From: Rhyacichthys aspro
Taxonomy: Eukaryota; Chordata; Actinopteri; Gobiiformes; Rhyacichthyidae
Assembly (NCBI GenBank): GCA_036850595.1
Contig: CM072156.1
Location: 8,859,441 to 8,923,440 of the forward strand
Direction of reading: 5' to 3'
Length of the DNA stretch: 64,000 nucleotides
This document shows, piece after piece, positions 25,601 to 40,500 of the stretch. The position numbers and the translations under genes are program-made. Position 1 is the first letter of the stretch. Each line of letters starts with the position of its first letter. Below the pieces are notes generated by a model. The model was given only the letters and a program-made list of their open reading frames with translations, was not told the origin of the DNA and searched no databases.

Positions 25601-28600
25601 AAAATAACTTGAGTTGAGTTAATGTAGTACTAAGTGTGATGAAGCTGTACAAAGTACCACAAACATCAAACAGTGGCTCTAGCTCCCTGGAGCCTATGCT
25701 AACATATCAACAACATCTTTTTCCTGATCCTCTTTTAAGAGATGAGGATCATAGCTGTATTGCAACCAGTGCAGGCAATGCTTCTAAAGGATAATCTTTG
25801 AGCATTTTAGATGAGAGTGGGCAGAGTATGAAGCTTTTACGCTGTGGATAATAAAAAGTGTCTAAAGGGGTTATCATTTTCTGTTAGTATCATAATATTT
25901 ACATAGTTCTAAAGTGAAAGTGTTCACAAAGGACTGTGGGAGTGAAATCAATACTGAGTGAAAGTGTTAGTGGGTCACAACAGCCTTGTTTTTTTCCCCT
26001 TGTTATGTTGTGCACATTATGAAAGCCAGACTTGCATGCTGGCATAGAGGTGAGCTGTATAATTCACCAGCGGATAATCTCATGAACCATTTATGTGGGC
26101 TGAGCTGCACATTATTTCTCAGTCATGCCTGGATTTAGGAATGTAGAGTGGCAATTTGTTCTCAATCCTAATTCAACCAAATTAATGCAGTACGTATGTT
26201 CATAGCCAGGGCTCGGTGGGACACACAGTCCCCACCAAAGCTGCAACTGGAAGCTGCAGGGCTTTTGTAGTAGATTAGGCTGATATCCAATAGGATTTGG
26301 GTGTATACACCTCATAAAAGCCCTGTGTAAATGGGTCCATATAATGATCCAGCTTAATATGATTTGAAAAAAAAAACAAAAACTAATGCTCCTCATATAT
26401 GCATGTTCCCTTCCCCATCACACAGCAGCAGGGCTGTTCATTTCAGTGTTTCTGTGCCAGTTGATCAGTGATCAGTGTGGTTGTGTGGTTATCCTCATCA
26501 GGCCCCTGCTCTATAATCTGACCCAATGTCTACATCAAAATACACCCGCAGACACAGACAGAGAAACATATGCTTATAATGTGACTTGTTTCTGTTAGCC
26601 ATGTTCTAAAATGATTTAACTGTAAAAGTGTTCTTGCTCAATTCAGTGTAAATTAAAGACTTGTCACTGAAAGTACATCCAGATCTGTGACGCATGTTCT
26701 GTGAAGTGTGTGTTAATTCCATTTCCTGGAAGTGGGGCCTGTAAAGCCCAAGCTAACGGCGATGTAGTAATCTTCTCCGTTGCAAGAGGTAGAGTTTACA
26801 GCCCCAAGAGTCCGCTCACATAAGAACTGATCATTTATCTACCACCCCTCAGAGTTTTATTATTAAAATCCAGCCAGTTAAAAATACTGTGACATTTGTG
26901 AATTAGATGCATGTTGGATCCCCGAGTGTTATCTTAGTTGAATCACTTATTCATATCAGATGTCATGGATTATCTCTTTAGATGAGACTATACTATTTGA
27001 ATGTGTCATCAGGACCAGTGTGCATCCAGAGCAGGAGGTGAAATCTAGCCGCAGGACTAAGCTGCCATGTAACGTGTTGCATTAATGTATTCCACACGCC
27101 ATCTTAACACGCTGAACATGCTCTTAACAGTGAAAGCCTGGCAAGCTGATACTTACGGATGTACCTCATGGGCTTATGGGGAATGTTGCCCAATTCTTTA
27201 CACGTCCATGGCTCCAATTTTCACTTTCTAATGGAGTGCAACATGTTTCTGTACTAAGGAGTTGGAAGCATCTGTTCCCCATAGCACTGTGCACTGAGGC
27301 CCTGTGCTGCAGTGGCAACTCAATGATCTGCTTTCACTTGATTTACTACGAAGTATTTGAAGAATGAATGGGAATGCATTTTTAAAGCCATTTGACTTGA
27401 TGTGAGCAGGTTCTTGTTAGCATTAATATGTGCACTAATTGCGCTAGACATATTAGCACGTAAGTAAGGGAAGGAAAAACACGCATGCTTTTAGTTCAGA
27501 GTCACTATATGTTGCTCAATTTAAATGTAAAGATTTTAATTTTTTTTGCAATTTTGATTATGTAATGATGAGACAATGTAGACTACATCAACTTCCCACC
27601 GCCACAGTCTCAGGGGGGTTAAATTAAGGCAATAAGGGCATTGTAGGGTTTTATTTATTTTTATTGATTATTTAACTCTAACATCTATTATTGTGTGGGA
27701 TAATCAGATAGCGTTCAGCCTCCTTGTTTATAGTTTTCAGTGTCATTTAGTGTCAGATTTATTTTTCTTGTTGTTGATTTCCTGGAAAAGGATTTGAAAA
27801 AGCACTTGTGTTTTGCAAGAAAAAAGTACAAGTTTAAATGATTTGAAAGGATGGTCTTCATTTAGCTCTGTTAGCGCCAGTAACCTGCTGCTGCCTCTCC
27901 ACAGGAAGAATCCTCCTGCTGTTCCTGCTGTAAATATGACTTATTCCTTTTAATCCACATCATTGTGGATCATTCATTGCTGAGGTTCATCTAAATCTCT
28001 CTGAGTTTAGCGCAGAAAGTGGAAAGAGGAAGACGAAGGAGGAGGTGAGTCATGGCTCTGGTGGGAGGGGGTACGACTCGTGATGCTGTTTACTGCTGGA
28101 GTAACTCCAGTCCAACCTATCTCATTAGTCTGTTCGTGATTAAAAACTACTCTCAAGCTGATATCATTAACCTGCTCACACAAGCATGCGCTCTCAATGG
28201 GGCCTTACAAAATACAGAGAAGATATGAGCTTGCACTTTATTCGCAGTGGCACTGGTGTAATCAGGAAATCCGTTTTCTATGGATGTCCTTAAATATAAT
28301 ACACACACTGCGTGGCTAAGGTGAAAAGAGGACATTTGTCATCTATCAGCGATTATGGCAGAGTCTATAGCCTTTTCCCCACTGTCACCATTTATAATCC
28401 CTTCCTGTGTTCCCTTATCTGATTGCGTCCTAGTCACAAGCTCCTCGGTGTGAGATTACAAACATCTGGCGGGTCATCTCCCCTCAAGCTGTTATGCAGT
28501 GCAGCCGGCTTCATGGGCAGCTACAGGGAAATGTTGTGCTGGACTATCCCACGCAACACATGACCAAATGTAACGCTTGGTCATTGCAATGAGATCCAGC

Positions 28601-31600
28601 ACCTAATGCCCCTCTGGTGCGCAGATGTGATTCAAAAGCGTAATGTGAGCACTTTGTATAGACTGATATGCAGTATATCATTTCACAGCCAGACTCTGTC
28701 CTCTCAGCCGCACTCTCTCCTCTGTGTTATCTGCCCTGCTAGAGTGTCAAACCTTTTATGGAGATGAGTTTACACCATCAGTCCATTTATCTTGCCGTTT
28801 TGTCAGGAGTTTTGTAAAAAGATGTAGAAACCAAAGAAAGGTGTTTTTATAGGATCAAAAAATACAATTAGTATATGTGGAATGCTTTATTTATATTGGT
28901 TTCTGATTCATGTAACACTTTGTAACATTACAATCATCATGTGCCATGTATATCAAGCATCACACTAGTCAGGCGTGTCAGTCTGTCCTTTTTAAGCTGC
29001 AAATACGCCGCATTACAAAGGTCCCTGTGGCTCACCTTTTCACTGTGTGCAAATTTAAGTGTAACAAATTAATAAAAGGAGCTTAAAAAGGGGTGACTAA
29101 TAAAACAGTTATTTTTATAGACTGCATGAAATGTAGAAATGTCTCTATTGCGCAGTGTCTGGAAATATAACCTGATGCATTTACACAAAAGTACCCAGGA
29201 TGGAGGAAAGGGCACAAACACAAGAGAAAAGGGTGAAGCAATTACTGTGAGTATTCTTATTGAGACTGGGCCATTTTGGTACTGCAACTGGTCTTGATGA
29301 ATAGCAAGGTCCAAAGGTTGCCATATCCCATACACAAATAACTGGTGGGTTATTATTACGATTATGATTTCATTTGAACTGGATAATTGAAATCATTCTC
29401 ACCTCACCTAACAGAGTATATCAAACCATACTATAATATTAGAACAAAGTGGTGTGCTGTCCTGTTGTTGCAGTTATGTCTTTATGAAATGCTTTAATGA
29501 ACAAGCGCAAGCTGTTTCACTCAAGAACAGCAATGTACTTGTACTTGTACAATGTAATACTGTATATTTCCCAAAACAAATTTAAGTATTTAGCATTTCA
29601 GAGTGGAAAAAGTGCTCTCTAAAACTAAACTCTGCCATTTGGACAAAAATCCAATAATTAATTGTTTGTCATTATAATTAGACACAATAACAAGGGAGCA
29701 GATGTTTGGCTTTAAACTAATAATCATTTGACAAAGGTGGAGCTGATCTCTTTAAACCTGTTTTCAATCCCTCTTCATCAATGTTTGCAAACTATCCATA
29801 AACCTGGCTTTTGCAGTGCTTCAGCTGAGAAAAATGCACCTCAATATGAGATAGAAATGATAGATCCATGCTCTGAACTCACATTGCTCAGTCACCTAAA
29901 ACAGCTGCACACATTCAGAGACAGAATTTCACCAACGCTGAATATGACTCGTGTGGAGTATGGCAACAGACTGGAGCGAGAAAACTTTGAAATGAACCCA
30001 AATCCACCTGCTCCGGCTCCCTGCAAGGTCTCTATCAAATTTTTACTGTTTCCACACAGTTAGCAGGTGCTGCAGTGCAGATGCAAAGATTTTTCAGGAG
30101 GTGTGGTGATATGGGCTGAGAGGGGTAAAGACGTTGATAAACAAATCTCCACATCTCTATCTACCTTTCTCTTTCTGCTCTTCTCACCCAAACAGCTGGT
30201 GGCACAAAAAGTCAGAGTTTGTTTTGATGTTTGTGCAGAGTAGAGGCAATTTATTGGACAGGGATTTAGCAAATCTGAATTCATTGCAGAAACTTTCTGA
30301 TCCGGGAGGTTCAAGGGCTCTGGATAAACAAGACTGATTGTTTCAGAGGCATGCATATATTAGCCTCTTTGAGATGGAGCTATTACACACAGACGGCTAT
30401 GGGGATATAAGCCAGACTCATATTGGAGGGATTTCACCGAAAAAATATGCTGAGATCAATGGATTTCTTTATGAAAGTGAAAAGATATGAGAGGCATTTC
30501 TTACAAAAACGGCAAGACGGACAAGACGTTAAATGTCTCGAGTCCTTCTCAGAACAATGTATATGACAGAATAGTTCATCGAGGCCAAGACAAAAAGAAG
30601 AGCTGTCATGTTCACTTTTCAATCCTACTGACAATAGCCAACATGAAAATACAGCAAACATAAGGATCAGGCTCAGAATATCACAGTTCACAGAAAATAA
30701 TATCTCTCTTAAGTATCAAGTATCAACATATCATATACATAACTATTTTCAACAGGACTTCATTTATGTATTTATTGCTTTAAAAACATTGCATATTACT
30801 GTTTGACAGGCAAATCCACACATCAGTAACAATTTCCAGTTCCGCAGCAATTCATCATGTATCATGTAGTAACTAAAATATATCAACACTGATGACCACC
30901 AGCTCTAAAAGACGTCACAAAACATCACATGCACCTTAAATATTCTGTTACATTTTTATAATCTGCAGTATTATTGATTCTGTGCTCTATTAATAAGCTG
31001 TGTTCTTGAGTTTTCTGGACCATCTCTATTTATGTTGCCCTCACATTTGTTTTGTTATTCTTCATTTCCTTTTATCAGCATGTTTTACATCGTTACATCT
31101 TTTTAGGCCAAGGTATTGTGTTGTGAATTGGACTGATTCCAACATCTTTATTAACATGGCAAATAAGGTCTATTTTTTCATTTGTTCTGCCAGGGCTCAA
31201 TGATTGGGCCCTGTCATCCATTTTATGTAATAAAATATCACTTTGCAATGACTGTCTAATAAAGCACCCACATAAATTCTGTTCATTCTGATCACAATGT
31301 ACATATTGTAACATGGTTGGTTGAAACGGCACATTTTGGAGTGTAATTTAATTATGAGGTAGTTATGTATTATGTATACTGTATTTCAGGCCTAAGAATT
31401 CTGAAATGTTGGATTTAGTTGATTTTTTGTTGTACACAGATATTCTAAGCTAACTTGTAATATAGGCAGCACATTCATGATATAACAACACAGACTTCCT
31501 TGTATTTAATGCTAGTTACCCACATATTAGCAGAAAAGTTGAAGAAGAGAGAATTTTATGAGCTTGTGTTTGAAGCTAAGGATTTCATAATGTAGATCCG

Positions 31601-34600
31601 TCAGATATTTTTATGCACTATGGTTTGCTTATAATTTTTTGATGTCAAAATTTCAAAAGAGCCCCTTTAAAGCCAGCTTCATTTGTCTTGCTCTCACTGG
31701 GAGTGTGCAATCCATGCTATAACTTTCCCTCAGATTGAGACATCAACTGGACCTTTATATTCTCGAGTACATGATCTCAGTGACACATTTAACTTGCAGA
31801 ATCTGTCAATGGTCCAATTCCCCTTCCAGAGGAACTCCTCTAAGTGCTAATAAGTGTGATTTCTACAGCCCCATTGCACCAAACGTTATGTAATGTATCT
31901 TGAAGGGGACACCGTTAATGGGCTGTTGATCAATAACAATGAGTCTAAGATTACCAGGTCTGGAGATTTGCTAAGCTCAATATAAAGCCTGTGCCAGTGG
32001 GATTTTGAGGCATTGACTCTTTTTCAATGCACTCCCATATTTCCCACACACTTTTGTGCTTCCATATCTTTCAGGGGCATTACACTGGACTTGCCTCTAA
32101 ACCACAACAAATCAAGCTCTAACCTTAAGTCTGTAAATCTACTACGGCACATTCACTCCGTTTCCGTAATGCAGCTGAATTCCCTCAAGTAAAACTGAAA
32201 ACAGATTTATGCCCACATAAATTAATACTTGCCCACCCAAACACCCGCTGTAGCTGCACTGCTCATGCTGAGTACAAGTCTCATTATTAATCATTGTAAT
32301 ATACTGTAGCTCAGCATTCTCCTTTCTCCGCCCTGTTTATTGCTGCAATATGACTTTAACATTTAGGTAAATTATTAAGCATGTGCAATTGTAATGCGTC
32401 AGACATTTTTATTCAACATTTTCCCAGAGAATATTTAAATGCAAATACATTTCCCCCTAAAATGTAGATCTGCTGTGTGAAAGCTCATGACAAACTTGAA
32501 GACCATTACAACTTAAGTTACCATGCCAGGTTAGAGTTGACTGCCTGACTTGGAATTTGTTTAGTTTTGAGTTTTGAGCAAGATAGAAAATGAATTGCTC
32601 TGTTTTGATCAACAAGAATTATGGTGGGATTTTAAAAGGTTTGGTTTGGGATGAGTCAGAAATCACACACATAAACTCAAAGACAACACAGCTGCATTTC
32701 TATGAACAGATGTCATTAGGTTTTCACAATACTGCATTTTTTTTTCACATTTTTCTTTCTTTCTTCTTGGTAAGGCAAGTGTGACAGTAACAATTAGTGC
32801 AAATTACAATGACAAAGTTGATATGGAGACAAGTGTAACTGCCTTCAGTAAAATCAGTGCTTACTGGTGTCTATAATTGTCAGGTGGCTCCAAAAAAGAG
32901 GAAGTAATAGTTACCCACACAAAAGTCGAACTCAAAAAGAGGCATTGGTGTTTCATTTGTGCACCTGCTAAATCCAAGTACAACTCCTAAAAGGTGATGT
33001 TGTATGCTTTGTGCTCTCTTTGTCTTAAATTCTACTTCATGTAATTTGCAGTGTTATTCAAACAGGGACAGAACAACAAAAGTTCAAAGAGATGTAGTTG
33101 TTAAAATCTCTTGTCTGATGTAAATGCAGTGGAAAACTCTGGGTTATAAACCATTCATTTTAGTGACTTGCACAGGGAAGCTGCTATATATAGCTGCTAA
33201 CAATCTGTATATTGTTATGTAAGCTGTGACACCTCCACGCACCATAGTGCTTTTCCTATTGGGAATATACATTTCTGTGTCCTGATTGTAGCTTTCCAAC
33301 AACAGCGCGGTGGGATTTCTCCAGCCTCCTTTAGTCTCCTACTCATGTTGTACTAAGAGCTCTATATTGAATTCAGTGCATTGTGCAACATAAGCAACTC
33401 TACTCCTCCCCTGTTCCAGTAGCTACATCTATTTTCAGTCGCAGCTGCTGATTAATTGGCTTGAGCACACAATGTCATTATTAACAGAACGGGACACATC
33501 TGAACCCCTGGGACCAAGGGTACAGTGGGAGTTCCGTTACACTCTGCCAGGCCCCATCCACAACCTTGGTGCAGCGACAGAAGCAAGCCATCTGGATGCA
33601 CATGCCACTTTTGCCCCATGCATGCCATATTAGCTCTATTCTCCCGGAATGACCTACTGTAGTGTGCACACACCTTCAAAAGCCTCCAGCAAAACTATGT
33701 CACTTATGACATTAAAATATGCAGCTACAAAGTCAGTTCGGATGAAACCCTGGCATCTACGTAAATGGTGTCCTGGCATTCTTAGACACATTGCAACAGT
33801 TTCTACACTAGGTAACCAGTCACATAATAGTTTGGTTGTCATAAACAGACGGTTGTATGGTTTCACTGCTACAGATACACATACAGGTATGTTAGAGAGG
33901 CACATCCTTCATCCTATTATTCCTGCCACTTCCACCAGTGCTGCGATTCTAATAAAAACAGTATTCATGTTATGCTATAATATTGTCCCCTTTGTAAGTT
34001 TGACTCTTGTGAACATGCTGATATGATATGAACTAATATCATCATGCAATAAATGAGTGCAACAATTCTAATGTGAAGTGTACAGCCACCATGGCCTGTG
34101 GAGATCCTGGTTAAACGGCATGGTGTGCACACTCCAAAACGGTGAATAAAATTTTGCATAATGTTATTTTCTGGCCTCAAACCCTCAACCAGTGAAAAAG
34201 TCTGCTTCAAGACATACACATTTAGTAAACTCATAAGCTTGATGTGAATTCCTGAATTCAGTTTTTAATGAAACAACAATAAACCGTGATAAAACAACCT
34301 GGTTTAAAAAGAACATGACATTTCAGGGAGAGAACCTGGTGTTCTTCAGTGTCATACTGAAGGTCATCTACGAGGCCTGCACCCACAAGCCTTTTGTAAA
34401 AGTAATAAAGAGAAAAGACAAATTCACCTACGAATGCAAGTAAAAGTAGGAGCCAACAGACAACACTCAGATTTGATTTTTTTCAGTGCTAGGATCAAAT
34501 ATCTGGCAGAAGAAATGTGATATTTCACTTTTTTTTACCCCCAGAGGTGAGAATAGTTATAATTAAAACATCTAATATGACTTTGTGGTTAACTGTAGAA

Positions 34601-36900
34601 CTATGAATGTTTATACTCTAGTAATATTTAATAATGCATTGCCATCTTCAAAAAACAGTAAATGTGACCTCAAGAAGAGAGAAAGAATTAGTCTGATGGA
34701 TTTTGAAAAAACTGGTTAATTGGATTAATTGATACAGCAAATCCTCTTTTCATAGAATTATTTTAGTCACTTTTATCATAATGAACACTTACAGCAGTGA
34801 AAATCATTTCTAAAAAAATGTAATGCTACATCAATCATTAAAAGAAACGAAATGCCATTTGTGAAGCAGCGCCTCGTCAAATGAATCATGTTTTGTTGAG
34901 CGCTTCATCTTCCGTTCTGCTCCTTTGGCATTTTCTACCACTGCCAACTGGTTTCTACCATTTCACACATTCTCCCACTTATTCCTCACATTCAGAAGTA
35001 CCCAGATTACATTTCAGGAACGCAAATGCTTTTTTAGGCATCCTCCGACAGAGTCCCAGTGAGGTCAGGTGCAGTACTGGATCTGGCTCGGACTCACACA
35101 TTCAGTGCACTCATCTGGAAAAGTCCTGGTGCAGAATGGGACTAATAACCTTGGGTTTGTTTTGGCACATTCAGGAATGCGAAGTGTGATGCCAAATGTG
35201 CCACCTGCGACAAAGACCTGTGTACAATTATAGAAAAGGCTGCTAAATACTGTACCAACCACATCCCTCTGTATAATCTTCACTGCGAAGTCTTACAGTG
35301 TACATGTTTAGTATATTAGACAAACAGTTATCAGATTATCATACTGTCGTGGTTTTGTGTGTGGATTAACTTAGGCAGAGTTTTAGTGTGTTTAGTGTGT
35401 AGCACATTGCCCTGCAGATATGTTTTACACACTAGTCTTTATGTGCCAGAGATGCTCCAGGAAATATATGATATGACACTTTCAAAAGAAGAGTGCCCCT
35501 AAGAGAAGCAGAGGTCTAAAGGAGAAGAGATAACAGTGTACAGCCAACCTTTTCCAAAGAATATTGAGTGAAACACCTGTGTGTGCAGCGGGATAACCTC
35601 TGCTCTTCAGCCACTACATTATTCTAACACTCCTCTCCACCTTCTTTTACTTTGAGTTTAGTTTTTTTTTTTTTTTTTAAAGCAATCAACATTCAAATTG
35701 TTTAATGATATTCTTTTTTTTTGCCGTTTAAACAACTTCACTGCAACACAGCAATAGATTAAATGATCAAACACAAGCGCAAGTCTTTCATCTAGATCCA
35801 CAACCATGAAAATACAAAGAGGAAAGCATTAATTTCACACAGTGCGGAAATTAATTAGACTGTGTTCAAACATACCGACTGTCCATGGGAAAATATAATA
35901 CTTGTGGTCCAGTGATTACTACGATGATTACTTGGACAGATCCTGCCAACACATACAGCAAAGCAAAAATGGGATTCAGGCTTTAAATCAAGTTAGGACA
36001 CATGGTTCTCTTGTGAAATGCTCCAATTTTCGGTTGAGATAACCTCAGTCGCATCGTAAATGTGTGTTGCTTCCTCTGCGAGACATGGGCCGAGTCCTCA
36101 CGATGAGTTTGCTGCTCATCCCTCACCCTGCTGCCACCAGCACTAGCCCTTTCCAGTAAGCCTGCCAAGAGCATCGACCAAATGTGTTTCCCTGACTTGT
36201 GAGAATGACCAGGGTATTTGATTTTAGCCACAGCGACTGAGGTAATCAGAGGGTGGCGAGGAGTGCACAGTGGCAATTTCCGGAAAGGTCACCCCTCTAA
36301 TGAGGAGCATTAGCCCACTCACAAGCCACAGTGGAGCAGAGAAGCATTTTGTGGTGCACAAGCGAGTGGGAGCTGGCATCTGAGGAGGAGCAGGGAGAGG
36401 CTTTTGGTGATTTCTTCCTGTGGGTTAACACAAGTCTGAACCTCAAAAGCAGCATGATGACCACAAAACTGGAACATTTAGGATTTTTAAACACAGCAAG
36501 TGCTCTGGACAAAAGTGCACTTTGTCCAAGGTTATTTCTCCTAAAAGATAATTGCTTTTTTGCTTGTGTACATTAGCGTCTACACACACAAACTCTTCAC
36601 CACTTCTCATGAAACTCCAAAATGTTTCAAAATAAACTGACAAATAAATAAAGCCATACAGTACCAATCATTATGACAGCCTTGGCAGCTGAGTTGACTG
36701 TGTGTTGGAATTGGTTTGAATGCAACCCTGTTTATCTAACTCATCCAGTTGCTACAGTAAAATAAAAGTGGCAAGGACAGGGAACTTCCTCTTCCTCTGG
36801 ACAATGATTCCCAGCTTGTAAAAAATATATTAGACATATATTAGAAATCTACGTGGATTTGTTACAACCTTGCAAAAATATATTTAAAACAATGTTAAAG

Positions 36901-37301
36901 TTGAGATCACACTAAGGGCACATGTCATCACGACGCAGCGCTCATTGTATTTGTGTAATGGAGAGCCCAAGCCGAGCGGTATTCATATATACTGTACATT
37001 TTGTGTGAGTTTTCCTATTCATTTTAGATGCTTTTATCTGCTCAGATTTCCAAAAGAGCTTAATTTTCTCTATTGGACCACTGTGAACCTTTTGTTTAAA
37101 AGGACTGCAAGACAAACGGTCATATTTTATGTTATTTAGACTGCTCTTAGTTGTGCTAGTGGGCATGTGTGAGTAACTGTGAGAACCTCTTCCATCCTTG
37201 CTGAAGACCTGGAAGCGTTTTGTTCTCAAGCACGGATGGGAGCACTCACATTAACCAGACAAACCAGACGGAACGGTTTGCCCAGTGTGAGTACGCCCTA
37301 A
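36901..37301. mobile_element. Non-autonomous DNA transposon (MITE-like), about 400 bp
   Basis: The right end (37276-37301), read in reverse, is TTAGGGCGTACTCACACTGG followed by GCAAAC, which resembles the termini of a fish DNA-element family starting GGGCGTACTCACACT. The left end at 36901-36922 (TTGAGATCACACTAAGGGCA) aligns with it over TCACACT and GGGCA. The interior near the ends has CACGACGCAGCGCTC on one side and AGCACGGATGGGAGCACTCA on the other, also typical of such elements. There is no transposase, so it is presumably an old non-autonomous copy. The left terminus is eroded and no target duplication is clear. Confidence 0.45.
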
Positions 37302-37455
37302 GTCACAACCAAGACCAGAATGAAAGACTTTTAGCGGCTGTTATCGAGATGACATAAAGACCAGTTCGTGATCCATGGGAAATTATACAAGTGAACATTT
37401 CTAAAGTTACTAAAACTCACCATCAATGACAAACACTTGTATATATCAGCATATT

Positions 37456-37556
37456 TTCATTCATTCCTTTTATGCTGCTTATCTTAAGGGGGTTGTGTGG
37501 AGGCTGGGGCTGGTCCAAGCTGCTTTGAAGCGTAAGGCATTGTGCAGCCTGGACAC
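37456..37556 (+). mobile_element. Degenerate LINE-like 3' fragment of a common fish repeat
   Basis: The run of TTCATTCATTCCTTTTATGC, CTGCTTATCTTAAGGGGGTT, GGAGGCTGGGGCTGGTCCAA, GCTGC and then GTGCAGCCTGGACAC follows the abundant teleost repeat pattern: a CATCCATTTTCT-like start, then CCGCTTATCC, GGGGGGCTGGAGCC, CCAGCTG and ACCCTGGACAGG. The order and spacing agree but many positions differ, so the copy is old. The family name is uncertain. Confidence 0.5.
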
Positions 37557-40500
37557 ACTGTGATATTAAGAACCTGAGGTAAAGACTTCATAAAAAAGGC
37601 AAGAAGAATGCGAGTAAAAAATTGCAAAGTGTTGTGCTCAATAAAAACATGTGCCAACCACGAAATATCAGCAATGTTTAAATGATGTGTAATCGATAGC
37701 TTACATATACCTTCAGTGTATTTGTGAATGTAAAGCATGAACTCAAGTTAGCGTGACCTTTTATCTCGATGGTTCATTTGCTGTTTCCAATGACAGGTCC
37801 AGTGGTCAGTGCAGCCATGTACCACTTCATCTTGCCTGACTCTTTGCTGATGTAGCAGCCTCTACCCCAGCCCTCCTTGTGTGGCACTTTATGTTGTTGA
37901 TAATTATGATTTAATGGCCATGAATGTATTTATCCTGAAGGACGCTCTCTCAGCAAAATCTGTGTTGCCACTCGTGTTGAGGAAGCTCCATATCCTTCCA
38001 GAGATGGCACTACATTACACACTACACAAAAGACTTTCTATTCCAAAATGTATATGAATCAAAGGGCAACATTCAGAGAAGCTACCAATAGAGTGTCTTT
38101 TTGGGGAAGAATACGTGACAATCGACAGAAAGGTGAGCCATTTGGACTGGCATCATTAACGTCAAAAGCGACCAAAGCCGTGGATTCAGTGCCTCTAACT
38201 TGAGTGGCATTCGGCAGTGTAAACATTGCAGCTGTCAGCTCATTACTGGGGCTTCAGTGTGGCAGCAGGATGGACGGCGCTCGCCTTGTAGCCAGGGTAA
38301 ATACCTTGCCCTTCTGTGATATTCCCAGGATTCATTAAACTGAGGGCGAACACACAGGAGGAGCTGTCAGGAGTTACCACTTCCATTACCCACTAAATCC
38401 TTTAACAGCAGCTATAACTTGTTGAATGAGACTGCTATTGATTTAAGGCGGGGGCTGATGATCGGGAGGAGTAGATGAGTTGAGTCAAACCGCTTAAGCA
38501 CTTGAAACAGACCACTGAAATCAGATCCCACTAAATGACCCACTCATCCTCCAACAAACTAATCTCTGCACTCCACATTGCAATCATAACAGGATAACTT
38601 TTCATCAAAGTCTTAAATAATGCGCCCCGTGGAGACAAATCCTTTTAATTGTGTATCAGATAAGCATCTACCCTTGTGAGAGTACACAGCTTCTGCAATA
38701 CTCTCATCTTGAGCTGAATATGAAATATAAGCTATGCTATGTAATATTGCCATTTGGGGTGCATGTTGACAATTTATCATTAGCTTAAGTTACTCACTTT
38801 TCTTTTCTCAGACTAAATAGCTGCACACTCCTATGCAAACAAAGGGGTGCCTGGTGATACAGGCAGAAAGCATTAGCAGATGCATTCACCTCCACATTGA
38901 TTCAGAAGGCCACATGTATGGAAATAAAAGGGATTTACATTGTGTGAAAATAAATGTTTTTATTTATTCATTTAAACATCCCTATTATATACCATAAACA
39001 TTTATGGAGACAGTACCTTGACATGAAATGAAAACAATAATCCGAAGGTTAATGATATAATTAATGAAATTTTACAATTGCTCAGTGTAAACACAGATAC
39101 TGTTTCCTTGTTTTGCTCTTACATATAGTAAATACTCCCTTAAAACACTAAATATTATGTTTAAGATACATTGTGTACTGATACTGAGATAATGAACTAT
39201 CACATCTCTACAATGTGCTCCTTACACTGGTGCTTGGGTCATTTGTCTGAATGCCCTTCATGACTTAACAGCAAGAACACTGTAAAATACAGTGGGCCTG
39301 AGTGTGTGTTTTCTTTATGAGGAGTTAAAAGTACATCTGCTCCAGTGATAAACAAGCACCTCCAGTGACAAAGGGCTCTTTAAACCTTTTATATATCAAT
39401 TTATATTCACATAAATGTTATATAAATCTCATCTTCACCTGTGAGTGAAAGTGTACTGTAACTTGTGTCCCTTAGAGCATGTCTTTTATCAATGAGGAAT
39501 CATTCATTTAAAGTGCCACTCTCCCCAGGGAATAAGATATATGCCTGTGATTTATGATACTTGATGTATGGCTTAAAGACAACCTGACAAATATCTGCTA
39601 TAATTGAAGTAAATTATGTCATTGTGTATTTTAATGATATTTTTTACCCACAGTTCTTTGCGTGTTTGAAGTATGCTTTGGGAATGTCAGCAGGATGCGC
39701 CACAGGAAGCTTTGTTTGTTGCTGATGCGTGGAAACTGTCCAGTGATATTAAGACCACAGTTTAATATAATTGCAAATTAGGATTATGCATATGCAATTA
39801 TCCTGGGGAAAATTAATTATTTATAAAAATAAGTATAGAAAAGGACAGCATCTTTGACCTTGTGTCAAGCACTGGCTCAAATATACTGGGCTTAACTCTT
39901 TTTAACAGCCTAATAAAGCCCCTCCACCGCTCATAACTAAACCTTATCTTGATCTGTTTTAACTCATTAAATCCAAACAGTGGCTTCTTACTTTCACATT
40001 TCTAGAACAATGAGACCAGAGGAGGTGTCTGTGCAAGTCTACAATGGTCTGATTTTACCACCTTTCCTGAGCATATCTTTCCTAGTACCAAAAAGGCCTC
40101 TGCTGGTTCCACAGGTGAGCATCATTCACCCTTGACATCTCCGCTAGCACTTGACATCGAGTTAACAATGCTGCCTTAAGGGCCCTCATTCTGATTAGTA
40201 AATGATCATTGCCGTAAGAGAAACTGCCCATATGCCACACATCATTAGCCAGCTCTCCCTGAGCACATGAATGTGCCAGGATGTTTAAATCCATCACTTA
40301 GATGTTTCTAAACGTTGTCTTTCAGGTTTGTGGGGTTTTTTCACCCTATGGTGTTTGTGTAGCGACACATCAAGTCGCTGGAGGCGTGACAGAGCTCATG
40401 AGATACACTCACAATGCACCAGCTTATTCCTTTATCAAAGCAACAAACATTGTTATACCTCTGACAGTCATATTGAGTGCTCGCGGCAGGATGCGTGTCA

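Larger units (their letters stand above)
20797..36900. other. Non-coding stretch downstream of rtn4r
   Basis: I see no exon of a recognisable gene here on either strand; open frames are short and resemble no family. Visible items are a MITE-like scrap at 21870-21935, a hairpin at 22628-22666, A- and T-rich runs (for example 24176-24205 and T17 at 35662-35678), and segments of more balanced base composition near 26120-26350, 28380-28560 and 35980-36300 that could be regulatory. A 42-codon open frame lies at 34315-34443. Confidence 0.5.
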
